DNA of 43,230 nt from assembly GCA_002733645.1 (NCBI GenBank), contig NVWL01000023.1:1-43230 (forward strand), written 5' to 3'. The notes beneath the pieces are model-generated. The model made no database searches and was not told the DNA's origin. It saw nothing but the letters and a program-made list of their open reading frames with translations. The translations under genes were made by a program, and so were the position numbers. Below, piece by piece: positions 26,545-35,042 of the stretch; the first letter of the stretch is position 1, and each line of letters begins with the position of its first letter. The DNA comes from Oceanobacter sp. Its GTDB lineage: Bacteria > Pseudomonadota > Gammaproteobacteria > Pseudomonadales > Oceanobacteraceae.

Positions 26545-26991
26545 CTAGACCGTTACCTTGGCCGCTGCAATTACAGGCGGCAAAAGAAAAGCCCACATCC
26601 CAGCAAGCACTATATTACTTAAACCAAAGGCGATTAAGCGGTGATAAACATTGTTATAGGAAAGATGTATTGCGCAATGGATAAAACGAAGCAATGCATA
26701 ACCCCATGCCAGAACCAACACTTCAATTCCAACAGCTTCGAGCAGGTAAGATAAAGTACAAGCGAAATAGAACAGGATGGGTAGCTCTAAAAGATTCATG
26801 TAGCTTCTATTTGCAATGACTACAAACTCGGGTACTCGATCTGATTCCCCCAGTTTGAAATCATCTTTTGTCACCAAGCCGTTCAACGCTGCTTTGAACC
26901 TTTGAAAAGGAATCAACAAAAGGACAATAAAAGTCAAACCAACCAGTGCGAGTGCAGGCAGAAATATCTGAGCTTGATTAACTTCATTCAT
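26545..26991 (-). CDS. MAPEG family membrane protein
   Basis: 148 residues with four membrane helices, as in the MAPEG family (glutathione-linked eicosanoid-type membrane proteins, in bacteria of mostly unknown substrate). Recognisable parts are RVPEFVVIANRSYMNLLELP at about residues 52-71, containing the N-x3-E-like pair of the substrate site, and the third-helix stretch WGYALLRFIHCAIHLSYNNV with the R-x3-H-type pattern. The length is typical. It stands alone, convergent with the small ORF before it. Confidence 0.88.
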   Translation of the reverse strand: MNEVNQAQIFLPALALVGLTFIVLLLIPFQRFKAALNGLVTKDDFKLGESDRVPEFVVIANRSYMNLLELPILFYFACTLSYLLEAVGIEVLVLAWGYALLRFIHCAIHLSYNNVYHRLIAFGLSNIVLAGMWAFLLPPVIAAAKVTV

Positions 26992-27360
26992 TTTCTATTC
27001 CGATGCTTATTCCCATACCTTAAAGGCAGGCATTATTAACAACAAACTACAGGGCTCGATAAAGACTACGACACCAGGCTCACAAAGAACACTCGAAGCA
27101 CAAAAATTTAATACTCCAAAATGACTTGATCAAAGAAGCCCAAGACAAATAATAATGCTGAACGAAAAGAGAAGAAAAGGAACGAACGAGCAAGCTGATA
27201 ACCAAGCCTGCCACTACGCGAAGAGTTTAATTTTAAAAGATAACAACTCGGCGCAGTCTCACCTGAAGGGTTTTTCGCTGCACCTCAAATATTGGAACGG
27301 TCAGGTGTAATTAAGAAGGTAAAGGAAGTTGAATTGGGAGTGGGCATTTTCAACGCACAC
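26992..27360. other. intergenic stretch without recognised content
   Basis: About 370 bases between the MAPEG gene and the tRNA-Ser terminator. I found no supported ORF, RNA or repeat; the right side of the + strand is A/G-rich. It must contain the MAPEG promoter on the minus strand, but I could not pick out clear boxes. Confidence 0.4.
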
Positions 27361-27386
27361 AAAAAAGCCCCGCTTACGCGAGGCTT
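27361..27386 (-). terminator. Rho-independent terminator after tRNA-Ser
   Basis: The minus strand reads GCCTCGC, loop GTAA, GCGGGGC and six T. It starts 12 bases past the tRNA-Ser CCA end. Confidence 0.92.
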
Positions 27387-27398
27387 CTCTGTTAAATA

Positions 27399-27489
27399 TG
27401 GCGGAGGGATAGGGATTTGAACCCTAGATACGCTACTAACGTATGCCGGTTTTCAAGACCGGTGCTTTCAGCCGCTCAGCCATCCCTCC
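27399..27489 (-). tRNA. tRNA-Ser (anticodon TGA)
   Basis: 91 bases including encoded CCA. The acceptor GGAGGGA pairs with TCCCTCC, discriminator G. The anticodon arm CCGGTCTTGAAAACCGG contains TGA. A long variable arm (ATACGTTAGTAGCGTAT) marks a type II tRNA. Promoter and terminator both lie next to it, so it is a single-gene unit. Confidence 0.97.
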
Positions 27490-27499
27490 AATGGCGCTT

Positions 27500-27527
27500 A
27501 TAATAGCGTCTCGAAAAAAAACGTCAA
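27500..27527 (-). promoter_or_regulatory. promoter of tRNA-Ser
   Basis: The minus strand has TTGACG (27527-27522), a 16-base spacer with a T run, and TATTAT (27505-27500), then a short discriminator with GCGCC before the tRNA 5' end. Confidence 0.85.
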
Positions 27528-27575
27528 CTTCTTTTTTAAAATCAATTCACTAGCCCACTTTGCTACTGATTAATC

Positions 27576-27593
27576 TTCGATCAAATGATCGAA
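27576..27593. promoter_or_regulatory. palindrome upstream of the tus operon
   Basis: TTCGATCA-AA-TGATCGAA is a perfect 8-bp inverted repeat with a 2-base centre, 83 bases before tusD. The short centre suits a dimeric regulator site better than an RNA hairpin. No regulator can be named. Confidence 0.4.
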
Positions 27594-27676
27594 AAACCTC
27601 TTACATTCCGGCCCTCAGACTTTTATCATAGCTACCTAACTTTAACGCCCGCGGCGAAGGTAAATGACGAAGGCTT

Positions 27677-28063
27677 ATGGCAAACATAACCGTACTTATC
27701 ACTAGCTCGCCCTTTGGTAATAATATTCATGCGCTCGCGCAGAGATACATTAATGCTGCCGTAGAACACCACACGATAGACCGTATTTTCTTTTACCAAG
27801 ATGCTGTACTGGTCGCCAATCAAGCTCAGCAGCCACCTCAAGGGCAAGTCTCAATACTTTCACAGTGGAAGTCTCTGGCAGAGTGTAACAATATTCCGTT
27901 GCAGGCCTGCATTGCGAATAGCTTACGTCGTGGCCTAACCGACGCTGCCGAACAAGCCCGGTACGACCTACCGTTCGCCAGTCTCGACCCTACCTTTGAG
28001 CTCTGTGGGCTGGGCGATATGGCAATGGCGCATAAAAACTCCGATAAGGTGGTGCAGTTCTAA
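27677..28063 (+). CDS. tusD: sulfurtransferase complex subunit TusD
   Basis: 128 residues of the DsrE fold. TusD receives persulfide sulfur in the relay for 2-thiolation of tRNA wobble uridine (mnm5s2U). The conserved sulfur-carrying cysteine is Cys78 in LQACIANSLRRG, at the same number as in E. coli. The opening is ITVLITSSPFG. It is the first gene of tusDCBE, and its stop overlaps the tusC start as TAATG. Confidence 0.95.
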   Translation: MANITVLITSSPFGNNIHALAQRYINAAVEHHTIDRIFFYQDAVLVANQAQQPPQGQVSILSQWKSLAECNNIPLQACIANSLRRGLTDAAEQARYDLPFASLDPTFELCGLGDMAMAHKNSDKVVQF

Positions 28064-28407
28064 TGACCTCATCCACACTTATCCATGTAACGACCCCCCC
28101 ATCGCCGGACTGCGAAGCCTTGGAATACGCTTTAGCGCTGGCGGCGTTTGATCTTGAGGTTGCTATTGTATTTTCCGGGGATGGCTTGTTTTGGCTACAA
28201 CCCAATCAAAGTGCGCGTTCTGTCGGCGGCAAAAGCCCTTCAAAGTTATTGGCCGCCCTTCCTATGTTTGGCATAGAAAATGTGGGTTACAGCAGCTCAG
28301 TGGCTTTAGATGCTGATAGTTTAAATCTTTCCGACAATGCCACCCGACTCAATCAAGATGAGTGTGCCCAGTGGCTGAGTCGAGCGAATCATGTGGTGAG
28401 TTTTTAA
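28063..28407 (+). CDS. tusC: sulfurtransferase complex subunit TusC
   Basis: 114 residues, DsrF-like. TusC forms the central hexamer with TusB and TusD. Recognisable stretches are EYALALAAFDLEVAIVFSGD, LFWLQ and KLLAALPMFGIENV, followed by the short VVSF end. The catalytic relay cysteine is on TusD, so its absence here is normal. It is coupled to tusD and sits one base before tusB. Confidence 0.93.
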   Translation: MTSSTLIHVTTPPSPDCEALEYALALAAFDLEVAIVFSGDGLFWLQPNQSARSVGGKSPSKLLAALPMFGIENVGYSSSVALDADSLNLSDNATRLNQDECAQWLSRANHVVSF

Positions 28408-28408
28408 T

Positions 28409-28669
28409 ATGCCGATATTACATCAGGTTATGGCGTCAGAGCCGCATTTATTGAAACAGCTCAGCCAAGTGATTAGCAGTGAAGATTCAGTAATATTTTT
28501 AGGTGATGGTTGTTATCAGCTCAGTCGTTGGCCACTCGCTAATAGCACTTTTACGATAACAGAAGATTTAGCCATGCGCGGCCTTGAAAACACGGCAGCC
28601 AAATCCATCACCTCTCAAGACTGGGTCAATATGACACTCAGCCACACCAGTGTGATGACGTGGAAATGA
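28409..28669 (+). CDS. tusB: sulfurtransferase complex subunit TusB
   Basis: 86 residues, DsrH-like, slightly shorter than E. coli TusB. It opens MPILHQVMASEPHLLKQLSQ and has the DsrH-type core SVIFLGDGCYQL and the short C-terminal helix SQDWVNMTLSHTSVMTW. It completes the TusBCD hexamer. Its TGA overlaps the tusE ATG. Confidence 0.9.
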   Translation: MPILHQVMASEPHLLKQLSQVISSEDSVIFLGDGCYQLSRWPLANSTFTITEDLAMRGLENTAAKSITSQDWVNMTLSHTSVMTWK

Positions 28670-28986
28670 CCTCAAAACACATAGAAAAAGATAAAGACGG
28701 CTTTTTAGTCAACCTGGAAGACTGGTCTCCTACGGTGGCGGAAGAGCTCGCTCAAGCCGAAGACATCACACTTAGTCCAGAGCACTGGGAAGTGCTGAAT
28801 GCTCTGCGTGATTTTTACCAAGAATTTGATCTTTCACCTGCGATGCGACCACTGACTCGTTATTTGAAGATTAAGCTAGGCCCAGAAAAAAGTACCAGTA
28901 TTTATTTAATGACCCTATTCCCGGGCAGCCCTGCCAAATTAACTGCCAAAATAGCGGGACTGCCCCGCCCGGAGAACTGCCTGTGA
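28666..28986 (+). CDS. tusE: sulfurtransferase TusE (DsrC-like)
   Basis: About 106 residues. TusE accepts sulfur from TusD and delivers it to MnmA. It has the DsrC/TusE signature WSPTVAEELAQAEDI, EHWEVLNALRDFYQEFDLSP and MRPLTRYLK. The active cysteine is penultimate (ENCL). I use the ATG at 28666, which overlaps the tusB stop as ATGA; a GTG two codons earlier is possible. Its own stop overlaps the next gene's GTG start. Confidence 0.95.
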   Translation: MTSKHIEKDKDGFLVNLEDWSPTVAEELAQAEDITLSPEHWEVLNALRDFYQEFDLSPAMRPLTRYLKIKLGPEKSTSIYLMTLFPGSPAKLTAKIAGLPRPENCL

Positions 28987-29951
28987 ACAAACATCCTCTC
29001 GCAGATCATGTACGTATTTTAGCGCGTGGTAAACACGCCAGCCGCAACATGACCGTCGAAGAAGCCGAATACACCATGTCGATGTTCTTAAAAGGCGAAT
29101 GCGAACCGGAGCAAATTGGCGCTGTGTTTATGTTGCTGCGCGTTCTGGAAGAAACCTCCGACGAGATTGCCGGTTTTGCCAAGGCGATCAATGCTTATTG
29201 GCCAGCAGGCGCTGAGCAGTACGACTTAGTATGGTCGAGCTATGCAGGCAAACGTCGTCAACCTATGTGGTGGGTGCTGTCTGCGCTCCTACTTACGCAA
29301 ATGGGCTACCGCATTTTGGTGCACGGAACACTGTCCCATACCGAAGGTCGAGTTTACGCGCACGAAGTATTTAGCGAACTTGGTCTGGTCAGTTTAACCA
29401 AAGACACACTCGCATCCTCTGATGCGCCGTTAGCATATCTGCCTTGCTCGGAGATTCACCCAGTACTGCAACAATGGTTGGCGCTGAAGTCGGTATTGGG
29501 CGTTCGCTCACCGATCAATACCGTATTGAAAACCATCGCGCCTGCGCATACGCCCTCCGTGCAGGGTGTTTTTCATCCGAACTACAAAGCGATTCATGCT
29601 GGTGCCGCTCAGCTTAACGAAGACCATTTAATGGTCATCAAAGGTGAAGGTGGCGAGTTTGAAGTGAACCCTGAGCGAAAATGTGTTGCCACTTACAGCT
29701 TGGACCAAGAATTAGGCGAAATCACGATTCCAAACCAGAAGAGTCACTTTGATAACAAACCTGATTCGCCCGATTCGGACTGGCTGAAAAAAGTGTGGAA
29801 AGATGAATACACATCCGATTATGCCGACGAAGCTATTTTAGCGACGGCGGCACTGGCACTGTGTGCCATTCAAAAGAATCATGATTACGAAAAGGCACTC
29901 AGCGAATGCAAAAGTGCCTGGCAAGTGCGTGATCGCGGGCTGATTAAGTAA
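28983..29951 (+). CDS. TrpD2/YbiB-like protein (anthranilate phosphoribosyltransferase fold)
   Basis: 322 residues. The N-terminal helical domain reads LARGKHASRNMTVEEAEYTM and ECEPEQIGAVFMLLRVL, as in the glycosyltransferase family 3 fold. The larger domain has SSYAGKRRQPMWWVLSALLL and VLVHGT-like ILVHGTLSH, and INTVLKTIAPA. The glycine-rich PRPP loop of true TrpD (GTGGD) is not seen, which fits TrpD2/YbiB; E. coli YbiB is reported to bind nucleic acid. It begins with GTG overlapping the tusE stop (GTGA), so it belongs to the tus operon. Confidence 0.88.
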   Translation: MNKHPLADHVRILARGKHASRNMTVEEAEYTMSMFLKGECEPEQIGAVFMLLRVLEETSDEIAGFAKAINAYWPAGAEQYDLVWSSYAGKRRQPMWWVLSALLLTQMGYRILVHGTLSHTEGRVYAHEVFSELGLVSLTKDTLASSDAPLAYLPCSEIHPVLQQWLALKSVLGVRSPINTVLKTIAPAHTPSVQGVFHPNYKAIHAGAAQLNEDHLMVIKGEGGEFEVNPERKCVATYSLDQELGEITIPNQKSHFDNKPDSPDSDWLKKVWKDEYTSDYADEAILATAALALCAIQKNHDYEKALSECKSAWQVRDRGLIK

Positions 29952-29955
29952 GAAA

Positions 29956-29990
29956 GACGCCAAACTAAGCGCTTGACGCCAAATTAAGCG
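29956..29990. repeat. two 16-bp direct repeats between convergent genes
   Basis: GACGCCAAACTAAGCG at 29956-29971 and GACGCCAAATTAAGCG at 29975-29990, one mismatch and a 19-base period. A degenerate third copy (AGCGCCAGCCTAG) runs into the cysG 3' end. It fills the 40 bases between the trpD2-like gene and cysG. Confidence 0.7.
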
Positions 29991-29991
29991 T

Positions 29992-31359
29992 TTAGCGCCA
30001 GCCTAGCTTGGAATGAAGATTCACCACACTGCCAACAATAGTCAACGTCGGTGCTTGAATCTCTCTACCCTTAACGTAGTCAGGCATCGTATTGAGTGTA
30101 CCCGTGTGCACCTTTTGATCTGGCAAGGTGCCCTTTTCAACCAGCGCTATTGGCGTATCACTCGGCATACCATGCGCAATCAATTGTTTGCAGATCTCTG
30201 GCAACCCAACCAACCCCATATAAATCACTAGCGTTTGCGATGGATGAATCAATTCATTCCAAGGAAGATCACAGGTGCCATTTTTCATATGGCCCGTCAC
30301 AAAACGAACGCTTTGCGCATGATCTCGATGCGTTAGAGGAATACCGGAATACGCAGAGCAACCACTGGCGGCAGTAATTCCTGGAACCACCTGAAACGGC
30401 ACACCCGCTTCGGCTAGCTCTTCAATTTCTTCGCCACCACGACCAAAGATAAATGGATCACCGCCTTTAAGACGCAAAACACGCTTACCTTGCTGGGCTT
30501 CAACCACCAAACGCTGGTTGATATCCCCTTGTGGCACGGCGTGATCGCTACGTGCTTTGCCTACGTAGATTTTCTCAGCATCCGTGGGAATCAAATCCAT
30601 AATGCGTGGGCTAACCAAGCGATCGTAGAAAACGACATCCGCCATTTGAATCAAACGTAACGCACGGAAGGTAAGAAGATCAGGATCACCCGGCCCAGCA
30701 CCGACCAAAAAGACTTCACCGCGAACTTCATCTTCGCCATTGAGCAACTTCTCGGTAATGGCTTCTGCCAGGTCAGGATGTCTGGCCAAAATTTGCTCGG
30801 GCGCTTGCGATCGCATCCAACGACGCCAAAACTGGCCGCGCTCTTTCGATGAACCTTCCGCGCGCAAGCGATTTCTGAGTGTTTCCATCCACAAAGCCAG
30901 ACGACTGTAGTCATCAGGAATAAAGGCTTCGATACGCTCACGCACATAACGTGTTAAGGCTGGCGTGGAGCCACTGGTAGACACGGCTATTTTGAGAGGC
31001 GAGCGATCAATGACCGCCGGGAATGAAAAGTCATTATCTTCCGGCTCGTCAGTACGACAAACCCGGGCACCTGCCTTGCGAGCTAAATCGGCCTGCGTTT
31101 GATTCGCCTCAGTAGAATCCGTGGCGAGCACCACATAATCAGAGGCCTGATAAACTTCATCGCCCGCTGTTTTAAGCTCCAGCGTAATACTCTTAGCGTC
31201 AGCCAATGCCTGAATATATTCAGACACTTGAGGCGAAATTACCCGCACGGATGCGCCGGAGCGCACCAGTGTTTTTACTTTGCGGGTAGCAACATCACCG
31301 CCACCGACAACAACAAACGAACAGCGAGCGCCATTCAATACCAGTGGCAAGCTACTCAT
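29992..31359 (-). CDS. cysG: siroheme synthase (dehydrogenase/ferrochelatase plus uroporphyrinogen methyltransferase)
   Basis: 455 residues, full-length fusion. The N-terminal precorrin-2 dehydrogenase/ferrochelatase part has [16 protein letters not shown] and the Ser region [17 protein letters not shown]. The C-terminal SAM-dependent methyltransferase has [47 protein letters not shown] and [19 protein letters not shown]. Together they make siroheme from uroporphyrinogen III for sulfite and nitrite reductases. It overlaps serS by 4 bases. Confidence 0.98.
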   Translation of the reverse strand: MSSLPLVLNGARCSFVVVGGGDVATRKVKTLVRSGASVRVISPQVSEYIQALADAKSITLELKTAGDEVYQASDYVVLATDSTEANQTQADLARKAGARVCRTDEPEDNDFSFPAVIDRSPLKIAVSTSGSTPALTRYVRERIEAFIPDDYSRLALWMETLRNRLRAEGSSKERGQFWRRWMRSQAPEQILARHPDLAEAITEKLLNGEDEVRGEVFLVGAGPGDPDLLTFRALRLIQMADVVFYDRLVSPRIMDLIPTDAEKIYVGKARSDHAVPQGDINQRLVVEAQQGKRVLRLKGGDPFIFGRGGEEIEELAEAGVPFQVVPGITAASGCSAYSGIPLTHRDHAQSVRFVTGHMKNGTCDLPWNELIHPSQTLVIYMGLVGLPEICKQLIAHGMPSDTPIALVEKGTLPDQKVHTGTLNTMPDYVKGREIQAPTLTIVGSVVNLHSKLGWR

Positions 31360-32639
31360 GCAGAGATAACGTCCTTTCCACCCATGTATGGGCGCAACAC
31401 ATCAGGAATAACGATACTGCCATCGGCTTGCTGGTAGTTTTCAAGTACGGCAACCAAAGTACGGCCCACTGCTAAACCAGAACCATTAATAGTGTGCAGG
31501 TATTCAGGTTTGTTGGTTGCAGGGTTACGCCAACGAGCCTGCATACGACGGGCTTGGTAATCACCAAAATTACTGCACGATGAGATCTCGCGGAATTTTT
31601 GCTGTCCGGGTAACCACACTTCAAGGTCGTAGGTTTTCGCTGCAGAGAAACCTAGGTCGCCACCACAAAGAATCACTTTGCGGTAAGGAAGGTTCAGTTT
31701 TTGCAGAATTACTTCGGCGTGGCCGGTCAGTTCTTCTAATGTTTTTTCAGATTCGTCGGCACGTACAAATTGCACGAGTTCAACTTTGTCGAACTGATGC
31801 TGACGAATCATGCCGCGCGTATCACGGCCATAACTTCCGGCTTCACTACGAAAGCACGGCGTATGTGCTGCTTTTTTAACCGGCAGTTGTACGTCATTAA
31901 CCGCATCACGCAATAAGTTAGTGACTGGCACTTCTGCGGTAGGAATGAGATAGAGATCTTTGTCGCCCTGCGCCTGAGGAATCTTAAATAAGTCTTCTTC
32001 AAACTTAGGCAGCTGGCCAGTGCCTTCCAATGCTTGGCGATTGACCAAGTAAGGGACATAGGTCTCTTCGTAGCCGTGCTCGTCAGTATGGGTGTCGAGC
32101 ATAAACTGACTGATCGCCCGATGCAGACGTGCAATAGGCCCACTCATTACTGCAAAACGAGAACCGGCCACTAACGCACCGGCATCAAAATTCAAACCAA
32201 ATGGCGCACCGACATCAACGTGATCTTGCGGTTCGAAATCAAACTCAGGCAGCGTGCCCCACTTTAGAACTTCAACGTTATCGTCTTCGCTAGCGCCCAC
32301 AGGTACTTCCGCCACTGGAACGTTAGGTACTGACATCAAAAAGTCATGCAAATCAATCTCAGCTTGCTTAGCGGCTTGCTCGGCACGAGTGATGTCCGCA
32401 TCAAGGCCACTCATCACCTGAGCTTTTGCATCTTCTGGCGACATACCTTGGCCAATAAGCTGGCCAATCTGCTTGGAGGCTTTTTTCTTCTCAGCTTGCA
32501 GTGATTGCGCTTCGGTCATCGCTGTTTTACGAGCGCCGTCGAGCTTATTAAAAGCCGAATCGTCAAAGGAAAAGCCTTTTTTAGCTAAGGCTGCTTTAAC
32601 GTCTTCAATGTTGTCACGAATATATTTGATATCGAGCAT
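31356..32639 (-). CDS. serS: seryl-tRNA synthetase
   Basis: 427 residues. A long N-terminal coiled-coil arm (about residues 28-105, [20 protein letters not shown]) contacts the long variable arm of tRNA-Ser. The class II core shows motif 2 [20 protein letters not shown], then FDKVELV, and motif 3 [18 protein letters not shown]. It charges tRNA-Ser in the cytoplasm. It follows crcB after 10 bases and overlaps cysG. Confidence 0.98.
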   Translation of the reverse strand: MLDIKYIRDNIEDVKAALAKKGFSFDDSAFNKLDGARKTAMTEAQSLQAEKKKASKQIGQLIGQGMSPEDAKAQVMSGLDADITRAEQAAKQAEIDLHDFLMSVPNVPVAEVPVGASEDDNVEVLKWGTLPEFDFEPQDHVDVGAPFGLNFDAGALVAGSRFAVMSGPIARLHRAISQFMLDTHTDEHGYEETYVPYLVNRQALEGTGQLPKFEEDLFKIPQAQGDKDLYLIPTAEVPVTNLLRDAVNDVQLPVKKAAHTPCFRSEAGSYGRDTRGMIRQHQFDKVELVQFVRADESEKTLEELTGHAEVILQKLNLPYRKVILCGGDLGFSAAKTYDLEVWLPGQQKFREISSCSNFGDYQARRMQARWRNPATNKPEYLHTINGSGLAVGRTLVAVLENYQQADGSIVIPDVLRPYMGGKDVISA

Positions 32640-32649
32640 GATTCTTTTC

Positions 32650-33024
32650 TTAGACCAGAGATTTAGATAACCAAATTCCAGCAGCGGTGGCCGCCAGACA
32701 ACCCAGCAAGCTAATACCTATATAAGCGATAAACGCTTCGTATCGAGATTGCTGCAGGAGTGAAATACTTTCTAGGGAAAAGGTGGAAAACGTGGTGAAG
32801 GCCCCTAAAAACCCCACCATCGCCAATTGTTTGTGGTGATCGCCACCAAAATGATTTTCGACCAAATAAACATAGGCAATACCAATAACGAAGGAGCCTA
32901 ACAGGTTCACCGAGAGCGTTCCATAGGGGAACGGCTTGTCAGCCCAACGAAATACCGCGGTTGCCATCGAAAAGCGTGCAACAGCACCGAGTGCGCCACC
33001 TAGAGCAATCCAGAAGTACATCAT
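32650..33024 (-). CDS. crcB: fluoride channel protein
   Basis: 124 residues with four membrane helices. It has the Fluc-family motifs [25 protein letters not shown] (pore Asn) and [15 protein letters not shown] (Phe box and sodium-site Thr/Ser). It works as a dual-topology dimer that exports fluoride. The start ATG overlaps the rarA stop (ATGA). Embedded this way, it has no space for its own fluoride riboswitch, and I saw none. Confidence 0.96.
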   Translation of the reverse strand: MMYFWIALGGALGAVARFSMATAVFRWADKPFPYGTLSVNLLGSFVIGIAYVYLVENHFGGDHHKQLAMVGFLGAFTTFSTFSLESISLLQQSRYEAFIAYIGISLLGCLAATAAGIWLSKSLV

Positions 33025-34376
33025 AATTCTTCATCACCTGTTGTTTGCCCAGAGCCATGAATCGCATCATGGCCATATCGCTGCTGGGTGCTGGTTTGGT
33101 TTAAATAACGCAGGTGTTCAAGTTTTGCTCCTATTTTTTGCTCCAGCCCACGATCCGTTGGGTGGTAAAACAGAACATCACTTAATTCTTGAGGAAGGTA
33201 ATTTTCACCTGCGGCAAACGCTCCCTGCTCGTCATGGGCATACCGGTATTCGGCACCATAATCGAGACTAGCCATTAATTTGGTCGGAGCATTGCGAAGG
33301 TGTAATGGTACTTCATAGCTTGGTGATTCTTGTACCAGTTTTCGTGCCGCTTTGTACGCTGTGTACACTGCATTGCTCTTGGGTGCGCAGGCGATGTAGG
33401 CAACTGCTTGCGCCAAAACGAGTTCACCTTCTGGGCTGCCTAAGCGTTCTTGAGCTTCCCAAGCGTCAGTGCAGATACTCAATGCACGCGGGTCGGCATT
33501 GCCTATGTCTTCACTGGCCATGCGCACCAATCGACGGGCCACATATAAAGGATCGCAACCACCATCCAACATGCGGCAAAACCAATAAAGAGCACCATCT
33601 GGATCAGAGCCGCGCACGGATTTATGCAGTGCAGAAATTTGATCGTAAAACGCTTCACCGCCTTTGTCGAATCGACGGAAGCTGGTTACTAGAACCGCTC
33701 GTACATCGTCTTCAGTCAATGGCGTTTGACCATTAAGCTGCAAGGCTTGCTCTAACAGGTTCAGACTTCGACGCGCATCGCCATCGGCGGCCTGAACCAA
33801 CGCTTTCAGTGGTTCGATGTCGTCTTGCTGAATCCCTTCTACGGCTAAGCCGCGTTGAATAACAGTCAGCAATTCATCGTCTGTGAGCGATTTGAGTACA
33901 TACACCTGCGCACGAGACAGCAGTGCGTTGTTAAGTTCAAATGAGGGGTTTTCAGTAGTCGCACCAACAAAAACAAAGGTGCCGTCTTCAACGTAAGGTA
34001 AAAATGCATCTTGCTGTGATTTGTTAAAACGATGGACTTCATCGATAAACAAAAGGGTTTTGCGCCCTTCTGCTTGCGCTTGTTTTCCGCGTTCAACGGC
34101 TTCACGAATTTCTTTTACGCCAGCCATCACAGCACTGAGTGAGATAAAGCGCGCATCAACATAGTTCGCAATAAGGCGAGCCAATGTTGTTTTACCCACA
34201 CCGGGCGGGCCCCATAGAATTAGAGAGTGGATCTGTCCGGCATCTAGAGCTCGTCGTAGCGGCGCATCGGAGCCAACCACATGCGACTGACCAACATATT
34301 CGTCAAGTGACGCAGGCCTTAAACGTGAGGCCAGCGGCTCGTAGGGCGATTCTCGTTCAAATAGATCAGCGGCCAT
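33021..34376 (-). CDS. rarA: replication-associated recombination protein A (AAA+ ATPase)
   Basis: 451 residues. It opens LASRLRPASLDEYVGQSHVV; Walker A is LWGPPGVGKTTLARLIA (about residue 58), Walker B LLFIDEVHRFNKSQQDAF and sensor 1 VGATTENPSFELN. The C-terminal tetramerisation part contains YDQISALHKSVRGSDPDGAL and MASEDIGNADPRAL. RarA (MgsA) acts at stalled forks. The gene overlaps lolA by 11 bases and crcB by 4. Confidence 0.97.
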   Translation of the reverse strand: MAADLFERESPYEPLASRLRPASLDEYVGQSHVVGSDAPLRRALDAGQIHSLILWGPPGVGKTTLARLIANYVDARFISLSAVMAGVKEIREAVERGKQAQAEGRKTLLFIDEVHRFNKSQQDAFLPYVEDGTFVFVGATTENPSFELNNALLSRAQVYVLKSLTDDELLTVIQRGLAVEGIQQDDIEPLKALVQAADGDARRSLNLLEQALQLNGQTPLTEDDVRAVLVTSFRRFDKGGEAFYDQISALHKSVRGSDPDGALYWFCRMLDGGCDPLYVARRLVRMASEDIGNADPRALSICTDAWEAQERLGSPEGELVLAQAVAYIACAPKSNAVYTAYKAARKLVQESPSYEVPLHLRNAPTKLMASLDYGAEYRYAHDEQGAFAAGENYLPQELSDVLFYHPTDRGLEQKIGAKLEHLRYLNQTSTQQRYGHDAIHGSGQTTGDEEL

Positions 34377-35019
34377 GACGTCCGTCGATCACATCCACCC
34401 CTTCCGGGACGATAAAATAAAAGGCTTGGTCGTCTAATTCAGGGTTAAGCAAAAGCCCAGTAAAACGAATTTCAGTAATCTGACCCGCCGCATCAAAGAT
34501 GCGCATAAAAGCGAGCTTGTCGCCCTTGTAGTCGAACTCCAACGCTTCAAAAAGCTGACTACGATCCATCGGTTTTAATACGTAACGATCAATGCCCTTG
34601 CCACTCGTCACTTCAGGCTGAGTGACTTGGTAATTAGCGGCAATTTCGCTTGTGTTACCACTCAGCAGTAACGCAGGCGTGTCTTGAAGTTTGGCTTCAA
34701 GCTGACGAATAGTGACCTGTTCAAGATCCATATCGTAAACCCAAACCAACTCACCATCAGACACCACTAGTTGCTCGTAAGGCGGCTCTGTCTGCCAGCG
34801 CATCTTGCCCGGACGGGCGACCGTTAAGGTGCCGCTCAACGATTGCAAAACCTCACCAGACTGATCGAGCGTCACTTGCTCAAAATGGGTTTCCATTGAG
34901 CTAACCACATCAAGGCGCTTGATAAACGAATCCAGTGCAGCTTCGGCGAATGCGACCGTGGAAAAAGACAAAGCCAACACACCTGCGCTAATACTCGACA
35001 ATATTTTCAAATGATACAT
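34366..35019 (-). CDS. lolA: outer-membrane lipoprotein carrier protein
   Basis: 217 residues from the ATG at 35019; the frame is open further but overlaps ftsK. The signal peptide is ILSSISAGVLALSFSTVAFA, cleaved before EAALD. The mature protein has the LolA pattern SMETHFEQ, then SGTLTVARPGKMRWQTEPPY, ELVWVYDMDLEQV and the end part ITEIRFTG. It shuttles lipoproteins across the periplasm from LolCDE to LolB. It lies 23 bases after ftsK and overlaps rarA. Confidence 0.95.
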   Translation of the reverse strand: MYHLKILSSISAGVLALSFSTVAFAEAALDSFIKRLDVVSSMETHFEQVTLDQSGEVLQSLSGTLTVARPGKMRWQTEPPYEQLVVSDGELVWVYDMDLEQVTIRQLEAKLQDTPALLLSGNTSEIAANYQVTQPEVTSGKGIDRYVLKPMDRSQLFEALEFDYKGDKLAFMRIFDAAGQITEIRFTGLLLNPELDDQAFYFIVPEGVDVIDGRHGR

Positions 35020-35042
35020 CCTCAGTTTCTGTACTCTTGTAC

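Noticed and set aside
32640-33030. Fluoride riboswitch before crcB
   Set aside because: The crcB start overlaps the rarA stop, leaving no leader, and no matching sequence is seen.
33305-33736. 143-residue plus-strand ORF
   Set aside because: It is antisense to rarA and rich in Cys, His and Leu in the way of a shadow frame.
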